11,084 bases of DNA from CAYJLW01 sp964370965 (GTDB lineage: Bacteria; Actinomycetota; Acidimicrobiia; UBA2766), in the NCBI GenBank assembly GCA_964370965.1, contig CAYJLW010000109.1, forward strand, positions 1 to 11,084. Reading direction: 5' to 3'. Shown here in pieces: positions 1-6,777 of the stretch; within the stretch, counting starts at the first letter, position 1; every line of letters starts with the position of its first letter. The position numbers and the translations under genes were made by a program. The notes below the pieces were generated by a model that worked only from the letters and a program-made list of their open reading frames with translations, ran no database searches and was not told the DNA's origin.

Positions 1-52
1 CCCCCCCCCCCCCGCCGGCGGGCCCGCCCACCCCCCCCCCCCCCCCCCCCCC
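1..52. repeat. Poly-C tract at window edge
   Basis: Positions 1-13 are 13 consecutive C, 14-30 is a G/C-only stretch broken by one A, and 31-52 are 22 consecutive C. Nothing else in the window has this character. Such a run at the very start of a sequence is most simply a contig end, a collapsed or mis-called homopolymer, or a scaffold artefact; a true slipped-strand (phase-variable) tract upstream of the hydrolase gene is possible but less likely. No gene or promoter can be supported between here and position 149. Confidence 0.75.
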
Positions 53-149
53 GCCCGGTTTCGTCGGTGGCCGGTCGTCGTCGACGTCAGTGGCGTCCCC
101 CGCCGGGGAGCCGGTAGCGTTCCGGGATCGCTGCGGGAGATGGTGCCAG

Positions 150-1337
150 ATGATCCAGGGGCGGGCGCACCCAGATTTCGAGGCCCTCGCCGACCTGCTC
201 GCCGGGCAGGTCCGGGGCATGCCGGGGGGAGCGGCGGTCGCCGTTTACCACGAGGGTGAGCCCGTCGTGGACGTGTGGGCGGGTGAACGCGGCCCGGGCG
301 CCCTGGCGTGGGAACAGGACACGATGGCGCTGTCGTTCTCCACCACGAAGGGCGTCACCTCCACCGCCCTGCACCTCTGCGCCGACCGCGGCCTCCTCGA
401 CTACGACCGCCCTGTCGCCCGATACTGGCCAGAGTTCGCCCAGGCGGGCAAGGACGCCATCACGGTCCGCCAGGTCCTCTGCCACGAGGCGGGCCTGCAC
501 CGGATCCGGAGCCTCGTCGACCACAGCGAGCGGCTGCTCGACTGGGATCACATGGTGGACGCCCTCGCCGCCAGCCCGCCCGCCTACCCCCCCGGCACCG
601 CCAACGGGTACCACGCCATCACCTACGGCTGGCTCGTGGGCGAGATCGTGCGCCGGGTGTCGGGCGTCCCCGTGGACGAGTTCGTCCAGAAGGAGCTCGC
701 CGCGCCCCTCGGCCTCGACGGCCTCCACATCGGCGCCCCGCCGGAGGAACGCCACCGCGTGGCCCGCCTGTTGCGACCGATGCTGAACTTCGACAGCGTG
801 AAGGTCGTCGCCCGCACCGTGTCACGCGCGGGGCGCCGTGTCGGGGCGCGCATCGACGTCGAGACGTCCATCGACGCCCTCTACCCCCGGGGCTTCTTCG
901 ACGTCTTCTGGTCAGACCGCGTGCACGACGCCCCCGTGCCGGCGGCGAACGGCACGTTCACGGCCCGTTCCCTCGCCCGCCTGTACGCCATGTGGGCCAA
1001 CGGGGGCGAGCTCGACGGCGTCCGGTTGCTGTCGGAGCGGACGGTGCGGGCGGCGTCCACGGTGCAGAACCGCCGCCGCGACGTCGTCCTCGGGATCCCG
1101 ATGCGGTGGCGGCTGGGCTTCCACATGGTGGGGACGTCCCGCGGGTTCCTCCCCCACGCCTTCGGCCACTTCGGCTACGGGGGCTCCGGGGCCTGGGCCT
1201 GCCCCCGCCGGCGCCTCTCGGTGGCTTTCGTCACGAACCGGGTGGCAGGCACGCCGATCGCCGACGCCCGCATGATCCGCCTCGGGGGCGCCGCCGGCCG
1301 TGCCGCCGAGACCCGCCACAGGCCCCCCCGGGGCTAG
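150..1337 (+). CDS. Serine hydrolase, beta-lactamase/EstB-like family
   Basis: This 395-residue protein belongs to the broad class C beta-lactamase / D-alanyl-D-alanine carboxypeptidase / esterase fold (Pfam beta-lactamase type, COG1680). Counting from the ATG at 150, the nucleophile motif SxxK is S64-TT-K67 within LSFSTTKG. The second catalytic tyrosine is probably Y154 in YHAITYGWLVGEI, which lacks the Asn of the usual YxN and resembles carboxylesterase EstB-type members. The third motif is HFG at 340-342, followed by GYGGSGAW. No signal peptide is visible, so a cytoplasmic hydrolase or esterase is more likely than a secreted beta-lactamase. The ATG at 150 is chosen because GGGAG lies about 10 bases upstream and homology-like sequence starts there; a GTG at 90 would add 20 residues of doubtful sequence. 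The substrate cannot be told. It converges on the next gene, with 22 bp between stops. Confidence 0.88.
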   Translation: MIQGRAHPDFEALADLLAGQVRGMPGGAAVAVYHEGEPVVDVWAGERGPGALAWEQDTMALSFSTTKGVTSTALHLCADRGLLDYDRPVARYWPEFAQAGKDAITVRQVLCHEAGLHRIRSLVDHSERLLDWDHMVDALAASPPAYPPGTANGYHAITYGWLVGEIVRRVSGVPVDEFVQKELAAPLGLDGLHIGAPPEERHRVARLLRPMLNFDSVKVVARTVSRAGRRVGARIDVETSIDALYPRGFFDVFWSDRVHDAPVPAANGTFTARSLARLYAMWANGGELDGVRLLSERTVRAASTVQNRRRDVVLGIPMRWRLGFHMVGTSRGFLPHAFGHFGYGGSGAWACPRRRLSVAFVTNRVAGTPIADARMIRLGGAAGRAAETRHRPPRG

Positions 1338-1347
1338 CCAGAGCGAG

Positions 1348-1360
1348 GGGGCGGCGCCCC
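1348..1360. terminator. Small hairpin between convergent stops
   Basis: GGGGC (1348-1352) and GCCCC (1356-1360) can form a 5-bp stem with a 3-base loop between the convergent stop codons at 1337 and 1360. No T-run follows on either strand. It is a weak candidate for a bidirectional terminator and may be chance in such GC-rich DNA. Confidence 0.25.
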
Positions 1361-2586
1361 TAGGCGAGGCCGGTGTTGCGCAGCGCCGCCCGGATCGGTT
1401 CCCCGCTGCGGGCGCTGATCGCCTCGTCGGCGGCGAAGTCGAGGGGCATCGTGCGCATGACCTCGGTGAATCCGACCTCCTCACCGGCGAGCATCGAGGC
1501 CACGAGGGTGTCGTCGAAGAGGCGGGCGAGACCGGCGGTGGCCTCGTCGAGGGCGTCCAGGACGTCGGGGGCGTACGGGGGCCGACGCCGGGCCGCCGGC
1601 GGTAGGGGCCGCCACGGCCCCGCGACCGGCTGCTGGTACCAGTAGGCCGTGGAGGAGAGGTCGTCGGCGCGCCCGTTGGCGTGGCCGTGCTCTACGGAGG
1701 CCCGCAGGGAGCGCTCGAAGACGACCGGGTCGCCGAGGTGGAAGCGGAACACGGACGAGAACCCCTTCCAGTCCGGGCGTTCGGCGACGGGCTGGCCGAG
1801 GAACGGCCCCGAGAAGGCGGTCGCCGGCGACCATGCCGTCCCGAAGTAGTCCTCGGTGCCGGTGCCGTGGAGGCGGGGTGGCCAGGGCTCGCCGTCGATC
1901 ACGAACATGTCGTCGCCCTCGCCGTACCAGCCGCCCTCGTCATTGGCGATGTTCAGCACCGTCCCCACGTAGTGGCCGCGGCCTTCGGTGTCGCACAGGA
2001 GGTAGTTGTCGTCGTCGCCGAGGTTGGTGCCGGCGAAGGCGAGGAAGCGCTCGGCGCCGGAGTGGTCGAGGGCCCGGGGCCGCTCGCGGTTCCAGGCGGC
2101 GTGGAAGGCACCGAGGTCTTCTCGGGGTTCGGCCCAGCGTTCGTGGTCGACGTAGAAGTAGAACGCCGGGCAGACCACGTCGCTCTCGTTCTCGACCGTG
2201 ATGCGGGCGCCGCTGCGGAACGGCATGGGGAACCAGCAGTTCAGGCCCCGGCCCCAGCGGGGCGTGGCGGCGAGGGGCAGCGACCAGTACTCCGCCTCGA
2301 CGCAGTTCCCGATCCCGAAGAAGTCCCCGACGGGCACCTCCACGGAGGGCCGCTCGGCACCGTCCCAGTAGGCCCGGAGGACGATGTTGCGCCGCCGTTC
2401 CCGATCGGGGGAGGCGAACGTCACCCAGATGTGTGTGACGCAGCCGGGACCCTCGACGTCGAGCAACTCCAGGGTGGCGCCGGGGGCGATCGTACGGAAG
2501 TCACGGTTCCCGCCGCTGCGGTCGTATGAGGACGACCGGTGCGTGCGGACGCCTTCACGCAGCCGGGCAAGGTCGGGTGTGAGCAT
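1360..2586 (-). CDS. DUF2961 (GH172-type) family protein
   Basis: The 408-residue product matches the DUF2961 family, now partly placed in glycoside hydrolase family GH172, whose characterised members act on fructofuranose dianhydrides or D-arabinofuranosyl glycans. Visible family blocks are YDRSGGNRDF (21-30), the beta-jellyroll segment CVTHIWVTFASP (49-60), VEVPVGDFFG (82-91), LNCWFPMPF (115-123), WYGEGDDMFVIDGE (220-233) and LHGTGTEDYFGTAW (239-252). E223 and E245, 22 residues apart, are my candidates for the two catalytic carboxylates. There is no signal peptide, so it would act inside the cell or be a non-secreted homologue. Residues about 340-408 form a predicted helical tail. The ATG at 2586 has no strong ribosome-binding site; it lies 76 bp after the NUDIX stop, with a hairpin between. 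The substrate is unknown; a furanoside or furanosyl glycan is inference from the family. Confidence 0.87.
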   Translation of the reverse strand: MLTPDLARLREGVRTHRSSSYDRSGGNRDFRTIAPGATLELLDVEGPGCVTHIWVTFASPDRERRRNIVLRAYWDGAERPSVEVPVGDFFGIGNCVEAEYWSLPLAATPRWGRGLNCWFPMPFRSGARITVENESDVVCPAFYFYVDHERWAEPREDLGAFHAAWNRERPRALDHSGAERFLAFAGTNLGDDDNYLLCDTEGRGHYVGTVLNIANDEGGWYGEGDDMFVIDGEPWPPRLHGTGTEDYFGTAWSPATAFSGPFLGQPVAERPDWKGFSSVFRFHLGDPVVFERSLRASVEHGHANGRADDLSSTAYWYQQPVAGPWRPLPPAARRRPPYAPDVLDALDEATAGLARLFDDTLVASMLAGEEVGFTEVMRTMPLDFAADEAISARSGEPIRAALRNTGLA

Positions 2587-2644
2587 GGCGGCAAGCTAGG
2601 CGACGCGGCGCTCCGGCAGGGGTGAAGGCGTCCGGGTGAGACTT

Positions 2645-2661
2645 CCCGGGCCGGTCCCGGG
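2645..2661 (-). terminator. Hairpin downstream of NUDIX gene
   Basis: CCCGGG (2645-2650) and CCCGGG (2656-2661) pair as a 6-bp all-GC stem with a 5-base loop. It starts one base past the NUDIX stop codon (2663-2665) on the minus strand. No U-tract follows, so it may be a Rho-assisted or partial terminator separating the sdh-to-NUDIX series from the DUF2961 gene. Confidence 0.4.
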
Positions 2662-2662
2662 T

Positions 2663-3331
2663 TCATGTCACGGCCAAGAGCGCCTCCATGGTGCGGAACA
2701 GGATGCGGGCCGTGGCGCCCCAGATCGTCTCGCCCTCGATCTCGAAGAAGTGCACGAGGCGCCCGTAGGAGCCGCCGCCCCACATCTCGCCCCGGTAGGA
2801 ATCCGGGTGGAGGAGGTCCGCGACGGGGACCCGCAGCACGGCCTCGATCTCGCGCTCGTCCGGGGTCAGGTGGTCGACGGCGCCCACCCACCCCAGGTAG
2901 GGCGTGATCACGGTGCGGTTGACCACCGTGCCCGTGGGGCTCATGGGCCCGAGCAGCTGCACCTCCGAAGGATCGAGGCCGGTCTCCTCCTCGGCCTCGC
3001 GCAGCGCCGTGGCGGCGAGATCGACGTCCTCGGGGTGGCTGATACCACCGGGGAAGGCGATCTCGCCCGGGTGAGTAGGGGCGCTCAGGGGTCGCTTCAC
3101 GAAGACGAGCCCCGCCCCCCGGCCCCCGGGGCCGGCACCGGGGTAGAACGCCACGAGCACGGCGGCCCGGCGGCGGGGACCGCTCCGGCCCACGAACGAC
3201 GGCGCCTCGAGGTGGGCGGCGGCCCAGGCGGCGGAGCGCCGCAGGAGATCGACGTCCACGACCGCTGCCAGGCCGGGGCGGTCCCGCCAGGGAGACGGCG
3301 GCCCCGGCCGCCAGTCCGGCGGCCGCGGCAC
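2663..3331 (-). CDS. NUDIX hydrolase, CoA pyrophosphatase type
   Basis: The protein has 222 residues from a GTG start. The NUDIX core REAEEETGL is at 111-119 and is preceded by HPGEIAFPGG (87-96). The spacing and the VKRPLSAPTHPGEIAFPGG-like block are those of the UPF0035/YeaB (NudL) subgroup, in which a Glu-rich helix binds Mg2+ and coenzyme A or its derivatives are split to 3',5'-ADP and 4'-phosphopantetheine. Cytosolic CoA turnover is therefore the best guess, but NUDIX substrate cannot be proven from sequence. The long proline/arginine-rich N-terminus (about 1-50) is of uncertain reality. The GTG at 3331 is supported by an AGGGGGG run about 10 bases upstream. It starts 16 bp after the phosphatase stop (3348) and is very probably in the same transcript. 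Confidence 0.85.
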   Translation of the reverse strand: MPRPPDWRPGPPSPWRDRPGLAAVVDVDLLRRSAAWAAAHLEAPSFVGRSGPRRRAAVLVAFYPGAGPGGRGAGLVFVKRPLSAPTHPGEIAFPGGISHPEDVDLAATALREAEEETGLDPSEVQLLGPMSPTGTVVNRTVITPYLGWVGAVDHLTPDEREIEAVLRVPVADLLHPDSYRGEMWGGGSYGRLVHFFEIEGETIWGATARILFRTMEALLAVT

Positions 3332-3347
3332 CCACTGCCCGCCCCCC

Positions 3348-4184
3348 CTAGCCGTCGCCGGCCCCCGACGCCCCGAGCGCCCGGAGGATCTCCTCGTGGA
3401 GCGCCGGCGTGGCCGCCGCCACGACGGGTGTACGCGCCAGCAGGTCGGTGTCGTAGCGCAGGGGCGCCCCGGTGGCGTCGCTCACGGCGGCCCCGGCAAC
3501 CCGGGCTATCACGGCACCGGCGGCGTAGTCGACCACCTTGTCCCCGAAGGGGAGCATCGGGTTCGTGTTCACGTTCACGTACGCGTCGAGGGCACCGGCG
3601 CCCACGAGGGCGACGTCGACGGCGGAGGCACCGAGGACCCGGAGCACCTTCGTGCCCAGCAGCACCCCCCGGGCGGCCTCGTAGGCGTCGGGCCCCACGG
3701 GCCGCTGCACCGCCACGCAGGCGTCCTGCATCCGCGTGACGTCGGTGGGGCGCACGGGCCGGCCGTTGCGGGTGGCGCCGTGGCCCGCCCAGGCGAAGAG
3801 GTCGTCCCGTGCGGGCACGTTGCGCACGAAGCCGCCCACGGGCTCACCCCCGACGACCACGCCGAGGGAGATCCCCCAGTAGGGCACGCCCCGGACGGCG
3901 TTGTTCGTGCCGTCCACGGGATCCACGATCAGGAGGACGTCGGACGCCCCCTCGGTGACCCCGGCCTCCTCCGAGCACAACGAGGCCTCCGGGATCGCGT
4001 CGGCGAGGAACCCCAGGAGAGCGTCCTCGGCGGCCTTGTCGGCGCCAGCGGTGATCGTGCCGTCAGCGCCCCAGCCCGTCTCCGCCGCCCAGGCTTCCGC
4101 AGCCAGCCGGCCCAGCGCCTCCTCGGCCCGCCCGGCGGCGTCCCGGAGGAGCGCCTCCCAGGCGGGCGGGTCCGGGGGGATCAC
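3348..4184 (-). CDS. Inositol monophosphatase family enzyme
   Basis: This 278-residue protein is of the FIG/inositol monophosphatase superfamily (Mg2+-dependent, Li+-sensitive phosphatases). Metal-binding motifs are visible: SEE (71-73), DPVDGT (88-93) in IVDPVDGTNNAVRG, and D219 in KVVDYAAG. The usual tryptophan of the WDxAAG motif is replaced by valine here. The N-terminal TxxxDxxAE block is present at about 45-53. It could hydrolyse myo-inositol-1-phosphate (for phosphatidylinositol lipids), histidinol phosphate (HisN) or another small phosphate; sequence alone does not decide. The GTG start at 4184 overlaps the permease stop as GTGA (4181-4184), which implies translational coupling. An in-frame ATG further upstream (4361) would give a 59-residue arginine/proline extension lying entirely inside the permease gene and is rejected. 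The NUDIX gene follows after 16 bp. Confidence 0.88.
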   Translation of the reverse strand: MIPPDPPAWEALLRDAAGRAEEALGRLAAEAWAAETGWGADGTITAGADKAAEDALLGFLADAIPEASLCSEEAGVTEGASDVLLIVDPVDGTNNAVRGVPYWGISLGVVVGGEPVGGFVRNVPARDDLFAWAGHGATRNGRPVRPTDVTRMQDACVAVQRPVGPDAYEAARGVLLGTKVLRVLGASAVDVALVGAGALDAYVNVNTNPMLPFGDKVVDYAAGAVIARVAGAAVSDATGAPLRYDTDLLARTPVVAAATPALHEEILRALGASGAGDG

Positions 4185-4948
4185 GCGTCGACGGCCTTGC
4201 GGAGGCTGCGGAACGCCGGCAGGAGGAGGACGAGGCCCACGAGCGCGACGACGAGGAACGCCCGCCCGAGGGCGGCGGGGTCCCACCCCTCCAGGAGGAG
4301 CGAGCGGGCGCCGCGCAGCATGTACGTGATCGGGTTGTACGTGACGACCGTCTTCAGCCACTGCGCCGAGAAACGGTCCTTGGGCACGAACGTCTCCGAG
4401 AGGAAGATGAGGGGGAAGAAGAGCACGAAGGACGCCTGTGTCGCCTGCACGCTCTTGGTGCGCAGGGCGATCATGAGGCCGAGGCCGGCGTAGGCCACCC
4501 CCCAGGCGGCGCAGAGCACGAGGAGGACGACGATACCCAAGGGTCCCGTGGCCACCTTGATTCCCACGAAGAGGCCGACGACGACCACGAGGAGGCCCTG
4601 CAGGAACGTGCGCACGAAGTCGGATCCGAGGCGGCCCACCAGGATGCTGGGCCGGGTGATGGGGGCGAGGAGGAGCTTGTCGAAGTAGCCCCGGTCGATG
4701 TCGTTCACGAGGGCGAGGCCCGAACCCACGGCGACGCCGGCGACGGCCTGCAGCACCGACACCGGGAGCACGAAGCTGTGGTACTCGTTGCCCTCCAGGC
4801 CCGGGATGAGGCCCCCGAGGGCGGCGGCGTTCACGACGAAGAAGAAGATGGGGATGAACAGGTTGGGCAGTGTGGCCGCCGGCTCCATGAGGAACTGCAC
4901 GGTGGCCCGCCGGCCCAGGAGCGCCGACTGGCGCAGGAAGCCCCTCAC
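4181..4948 (-). CDS. ABC-2 type permease, DrrB-like
   Basis: This 255-residue integral membrane protein is the permease half of an ABC exporter. About six hydrophobic helices are visible, roughly at 27-46, 58-80, 120-142, 150-180, 190-204 and 229-246. The ABC-2 signature stretch GYFDKLLLAPITRPSILVGRL-like sequence begins at 87, and the C-terminal part has ETFVP (185-189) and YNPITYMLRG (204-213), both typical of DrrB/NodJ permeases. It should sit in the cytoplasmic membrane with the ATPase encoded just before it. Start choice: the GTG at 4948 overlaps the ATPase stop TGA (4945-4947) as GTGA, so the pair is translationally coupled; the open frame further upstream lies inside the ATPase gene and is shadow sequence. 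The exported substrate (drug, lipid or glycan intermediate) cannot be inferred. Confidence 0.88.
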   Translation of the reverse strand: MRGFLRQSALLGRRATVQFLMEPAATLPNLFIPIFFFVVNAAALGGLIPGLEGNEYHSFVLPVSVLQAVAGVAVGSGLALVNDIDRGYFDKLLLAPITRPSILVGRLGSDFVRTFLQGLLVVVVGLFVGIKVATGPLGIVVLLVLCAAWGVAYAGLGLMIALRTKSVQATQASFVLFFPLIFLSETFVPKDRFSAQWLKTVVTYNPITYMLRGARSLLLEGWDPAALGRAFLVVALVGLVLLLPAFRSLRKAVDA

Positions 4949-5943
4949 GGTGCGGCCGCCTCGCCCTCGGCGTCCTCCGCGCCTTCGAGGCGGTGGCCGG
5001 TGGCCTGCAGGAAGACGTCGTCCAGGGTGGGGGTGTGGACCTCGAGACCGAGCGCCTCGACCCCGGCGTCGTCGAGGCGACGCACCAGGTCGGGGATCTT
5101 CGCCGCCGCCTCGGAGATCAGGAGGCTGATGCCGTCCGGTTCCATCTCGCAGCCCTGGTAGCCGGCGACATCCGCCGCCGTGGCGCACGTGCGTTGCTGG
5201 AGGAGGGCGAGGTCGTGGCCGGGCAGGCGCACCGTGACCACGTCGCAGGAGATGCCCGCCTTCAGGGCCTCGGGGGTGTCGAGGGCGACGATGCGGCCCT
5301 CGTCGATGATCGCCACCCGGGCGGCGAGGCGGTCGGCCTCCTCGAGGTACTGCGTCGTGAGGAATATCGTCGTGCCGGAGTCGTTGAGGCGCACCACCTC
5401 GGACCAGATCGAGGCCCGGCTCGCCGGGTCGAGGCCCGTGGTGGGCTCGTCCAGGAAGAGCACCCGCGGCTGGTGCACGAGCGCCATGGCAAGGTCGAGA
5501 CGGCGCCGCATGCCCCCCGAATAGCCCGACACCCGCCGGTCGGCGGCGTCGGTGAGGCCCACGAGGGCGAAGAGCTCGTCGGCGCGCTCGGCGGCGGCCC
5601 GGCGCCCCAGGCCGTAGAGGCCACACTGGAGACGGAGCAGGGCCCGCCCGGTGGGGAACGGGTCGAGACCGGCCTCCTGGAGGGCGACGCCGATCACCTC
5701 ACGGATCTGGCGGGGCTTCGCGGCGACGTCGTAGCCGGCGACCGTGGCGGACCCGGACGTGATGGAGAGCAGGGTCGTGAGCATGCGCACAGTCGTGGTC
5801 TTGCCCGCCCCGTTGGGCCCGAGGAAGCCGAAGATCTCGCCCTCGCCCACGTCGAAGGTGATGCCCCGCACGGCCTCCACCGTGACGCCCTTGCCGTCGA
5901 ACGTCTTCGTGAGCTCCCGGACCTCGATGGCGGCTGCGGGCAC
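4945..5943 (-). CDS. ABC transporter ATPase, DrrA-like
   Basis: This 332-residue nucleotide-binding subunit has Walker A GPNGAGKT (42-49), Q-loop Q89, signature YSGGM (141-145), Walker B VLFLDE (161-166) and D-loop GLD. The position of the usual H-loop histidine carries Q198 in LTTQYLEEAD, as in the DrrA (daunorubicin exporter) lineage. The C-terminal PTLDDVFLQATG block (305-316) is also a DrrA hallmark, so this is an exporter ATPase rather than an importer. It hydrolyses ATP to drive the adjacent ABC-2 permease. The GTG at 5943 lies 5 bp after the sdhD stop (5949-5951), with GGGTAGG just upstream; earlier in-frame sequence lies within sdhD and is not coding in this frame. Cotranscription with sdhCD is likely, but its biological meaning is unclear. 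Confidence 0.92.
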   Translation of the reverse strand: MPAAAIEVRELTKTFDGKGVTVEAVRGITFDVGEGEIFGFLGPNGAGKTTTVRMLTTLLSITSGSATVAGYDVAAKPRQIREVIGVALQEAGLDPFPTGRALLRLQCGLYGLGRRAAAERADELFALVGLTDAADRRVSGYSGGMRRRLDLAMALVHQPRVLFLDEPTTGLDPASRASIWSEVVRLNDSGTTIFLTTQYLEEADRLAARVAIIDEGRIVALDTPEALKAGISCDVVTVRLPGHDLALLQQRTCATAADVAGYQGCEMEPDGISLLISEAAAKIPDLVRRLDDAGVEALGLEVHTPTLDDVFLQATGHRLEGAEDAEGEAAAP

Positions 5944-5948
5944 GGCGC

Positions 5949-6365
5949 CTACCCGTCGAAGGTGAGGACGGTGACCGTGCCGAGGGCGAAGAGGACGCCC
6001 ACGACGAGGTAGAGGAGTGTCTTCACCGCCGTGCGTCGGCGGGCGTTCGCGATGTAGTCCTCCGAGATGGTCTGGATCCCGAACGTGCCGTGGGTGAGCG
6101 CCAGCGCGAGGAGCACCCAGTCGAAGAGCCGCCAGAGCGGGTTCTCCCAACGGGCCACGACGAAGGCGAAGTCGGTCTCGATGACGTCGTTCACTATGTG
6201 GGTGATCGAGAAGTGGATGAGGGCGAGGAACACGAGCACGAGGCCGGAGATGCGCATGAACTGCCACTGGCGGAGTTCCCGGCCGTGGCTGAGACGTCCG
6301 CGGGTGCGGGCCTCGACGAGGCGGGCGTCGAGATCGGTGTCGGGGTGGCGTTCCGCGGTCTGCAT
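5949..6365 (-). CDS. sdhD: Succinate dehydrogenase membrane anchor, SdhD
   Basis: The product is 138 residues with three transmembrane helices at about 40-57, 78-97 and 114-134 after a charged cytoplasmic N-terminus (1-38). H92 in LALTHGTFG is the likely heme b ligand, and Y104 in SEDY follows 12 residues later, the same spacing as His71 and Tyr83 (quinone site) of E. coli SdhD. It should pair with SdhC to anchor the flavin and iron-sulfur subunits and pass electrons from succinate to the quinone pool. The ATG at 6365 is 7 bp after the sdhC stop, so the two are one unit. No sdhA or sdhB follows; an ABC ATPase begins 5 bp after the stop instead. The N-terminal extension is longer than in the enterobacterial protein. 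Confidence 0.88.
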   Translation of the reverse strand: MQTAERHPDTDLDARLVEARTRGRLSHGRELRQWQFMRISGLVLVFLALIHFSITHIVNDVIETDFAFVVARWENPLWRLFDWVLLALALTHGTFGIQTISEDYIANARRRTAVKTLLYLVVGVLFALGTVTVLTFDG

Positions 6366-6372
6366 CGTCGAC

Positions 6373-6750
6373 TCAGATCCAGCGCTCGAGGAAGGGCTTC
6401 AGGATGACGAACCCGCCCACACCGGTGGCGAGGACGGTGACGACGACCACGACCACGCTGAGCTGGCGCTGGTAGCGGGCGGCGGCATCGAAGAAGTCCA
6501 CGAACACGATGCGGAGGCCGTTGAAGGCGTGGAAGACGAGCGCCCCGAGGAGGCCGACCTCGAAACAGCGCAGGAGGACGTTGCCGTACAGCTCGTGCAC
6601 CTCGTTGTAGAGGCTCTCGCTGATGCCGGCGAGGCTCACGTCCACGACGTGGAGGAGGAGGAATCCGAACACGAGGAAGCCGGTGACGCGGTGGGCCGTG
6701 AACGCCCACATACCGCTCTTGCCGCGATAGACCGTGCCTCTCGTCTGCAC
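6373..6750 (-). CDS. sdhC: Succinate dehydrogenase cytochrome b subunit, SdhC
   Basis: The product is 125 residues with three membrane helices at about 22-41, 63-85 and 97-117. HRVTG (20-24) matches the quinone-site HRxSG/HRxTG motif, including the arginine. H74 in LVFHAFNGLR is the expected heme b ligand and the LR/D pattern after it (R80, D85) is characteristic. With SdhD it forms the membrane domain of complex II. The GTG at 6750 is fixed by a perfect AGGAGG (6758-6763, minus strand) 7 bases upstream, the best ribosome-binding site in the series. The gene lies 27 bp after the small membrane-protein gene and 7 bp before sdhD. Quinone type (menaquinone is usual in actinobacteria) cannot be read from the sequence. 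Confidence 0.91.
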   Translation of the reverse strand: MQTRGTVYRGKSGMWAFTAHRVTGFLVFGFLLLHVVDVSLAGISESLYNEVHELYGNVLLRCFEVGLLGALVFHAFNGLRIVFVDFFDAAARYQRQLSVVVVVVTVLATGVGGFVILKPFLERWI

Positions 6751-6777
6751 GCCTGTTCCTCCTCTCTCTCTCGGGCG

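Noticed and set aside
308..1363. A long Pro/Arg-rich plus-strand frame within the serine hydrolase gene
   Set aside because: Typical high-GC shadow frame with no recognisable domain; the overlapping frame carries SxxK and HFG motifs.
1681..2529. A 282-codon plus-strand frame opposite the DUF2961 gene
   Set aside because: Antisense shadow rich in Val/Gly/Glu without domain features; the minus strand encodes a conserved family.
4185..4361. A 59-residue N-terminal extension of the phosphatase
   Set aside because: It is Pro/Arg-rich shadow sequence lying wholly within the permease gene; the GTG at 4184, with the GTGA overlap, is the natural start.
5340..5352. Loss of the ABC H-loop histidine (Gln198) as a sign of an inactive ATPase
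   Set aside because: Glutamine in TTQYLEEAD is usual for DrrA-type exporters, and all other motifs are intact.
4949..5626. A 226-residue upstream extension of the permease
   Set aside because: Low-complexity Arg/Pro-rich frame inside the ATPase gene; the permease starts at the GTGA overlap at 4948.
5944..6267. A 108-residue upstream extension of the ABC ATPase
   Set aside because: It is a shadow frame of sdhD and gives no ATPase-like sequence; the GTG at 5943 fits the family start.
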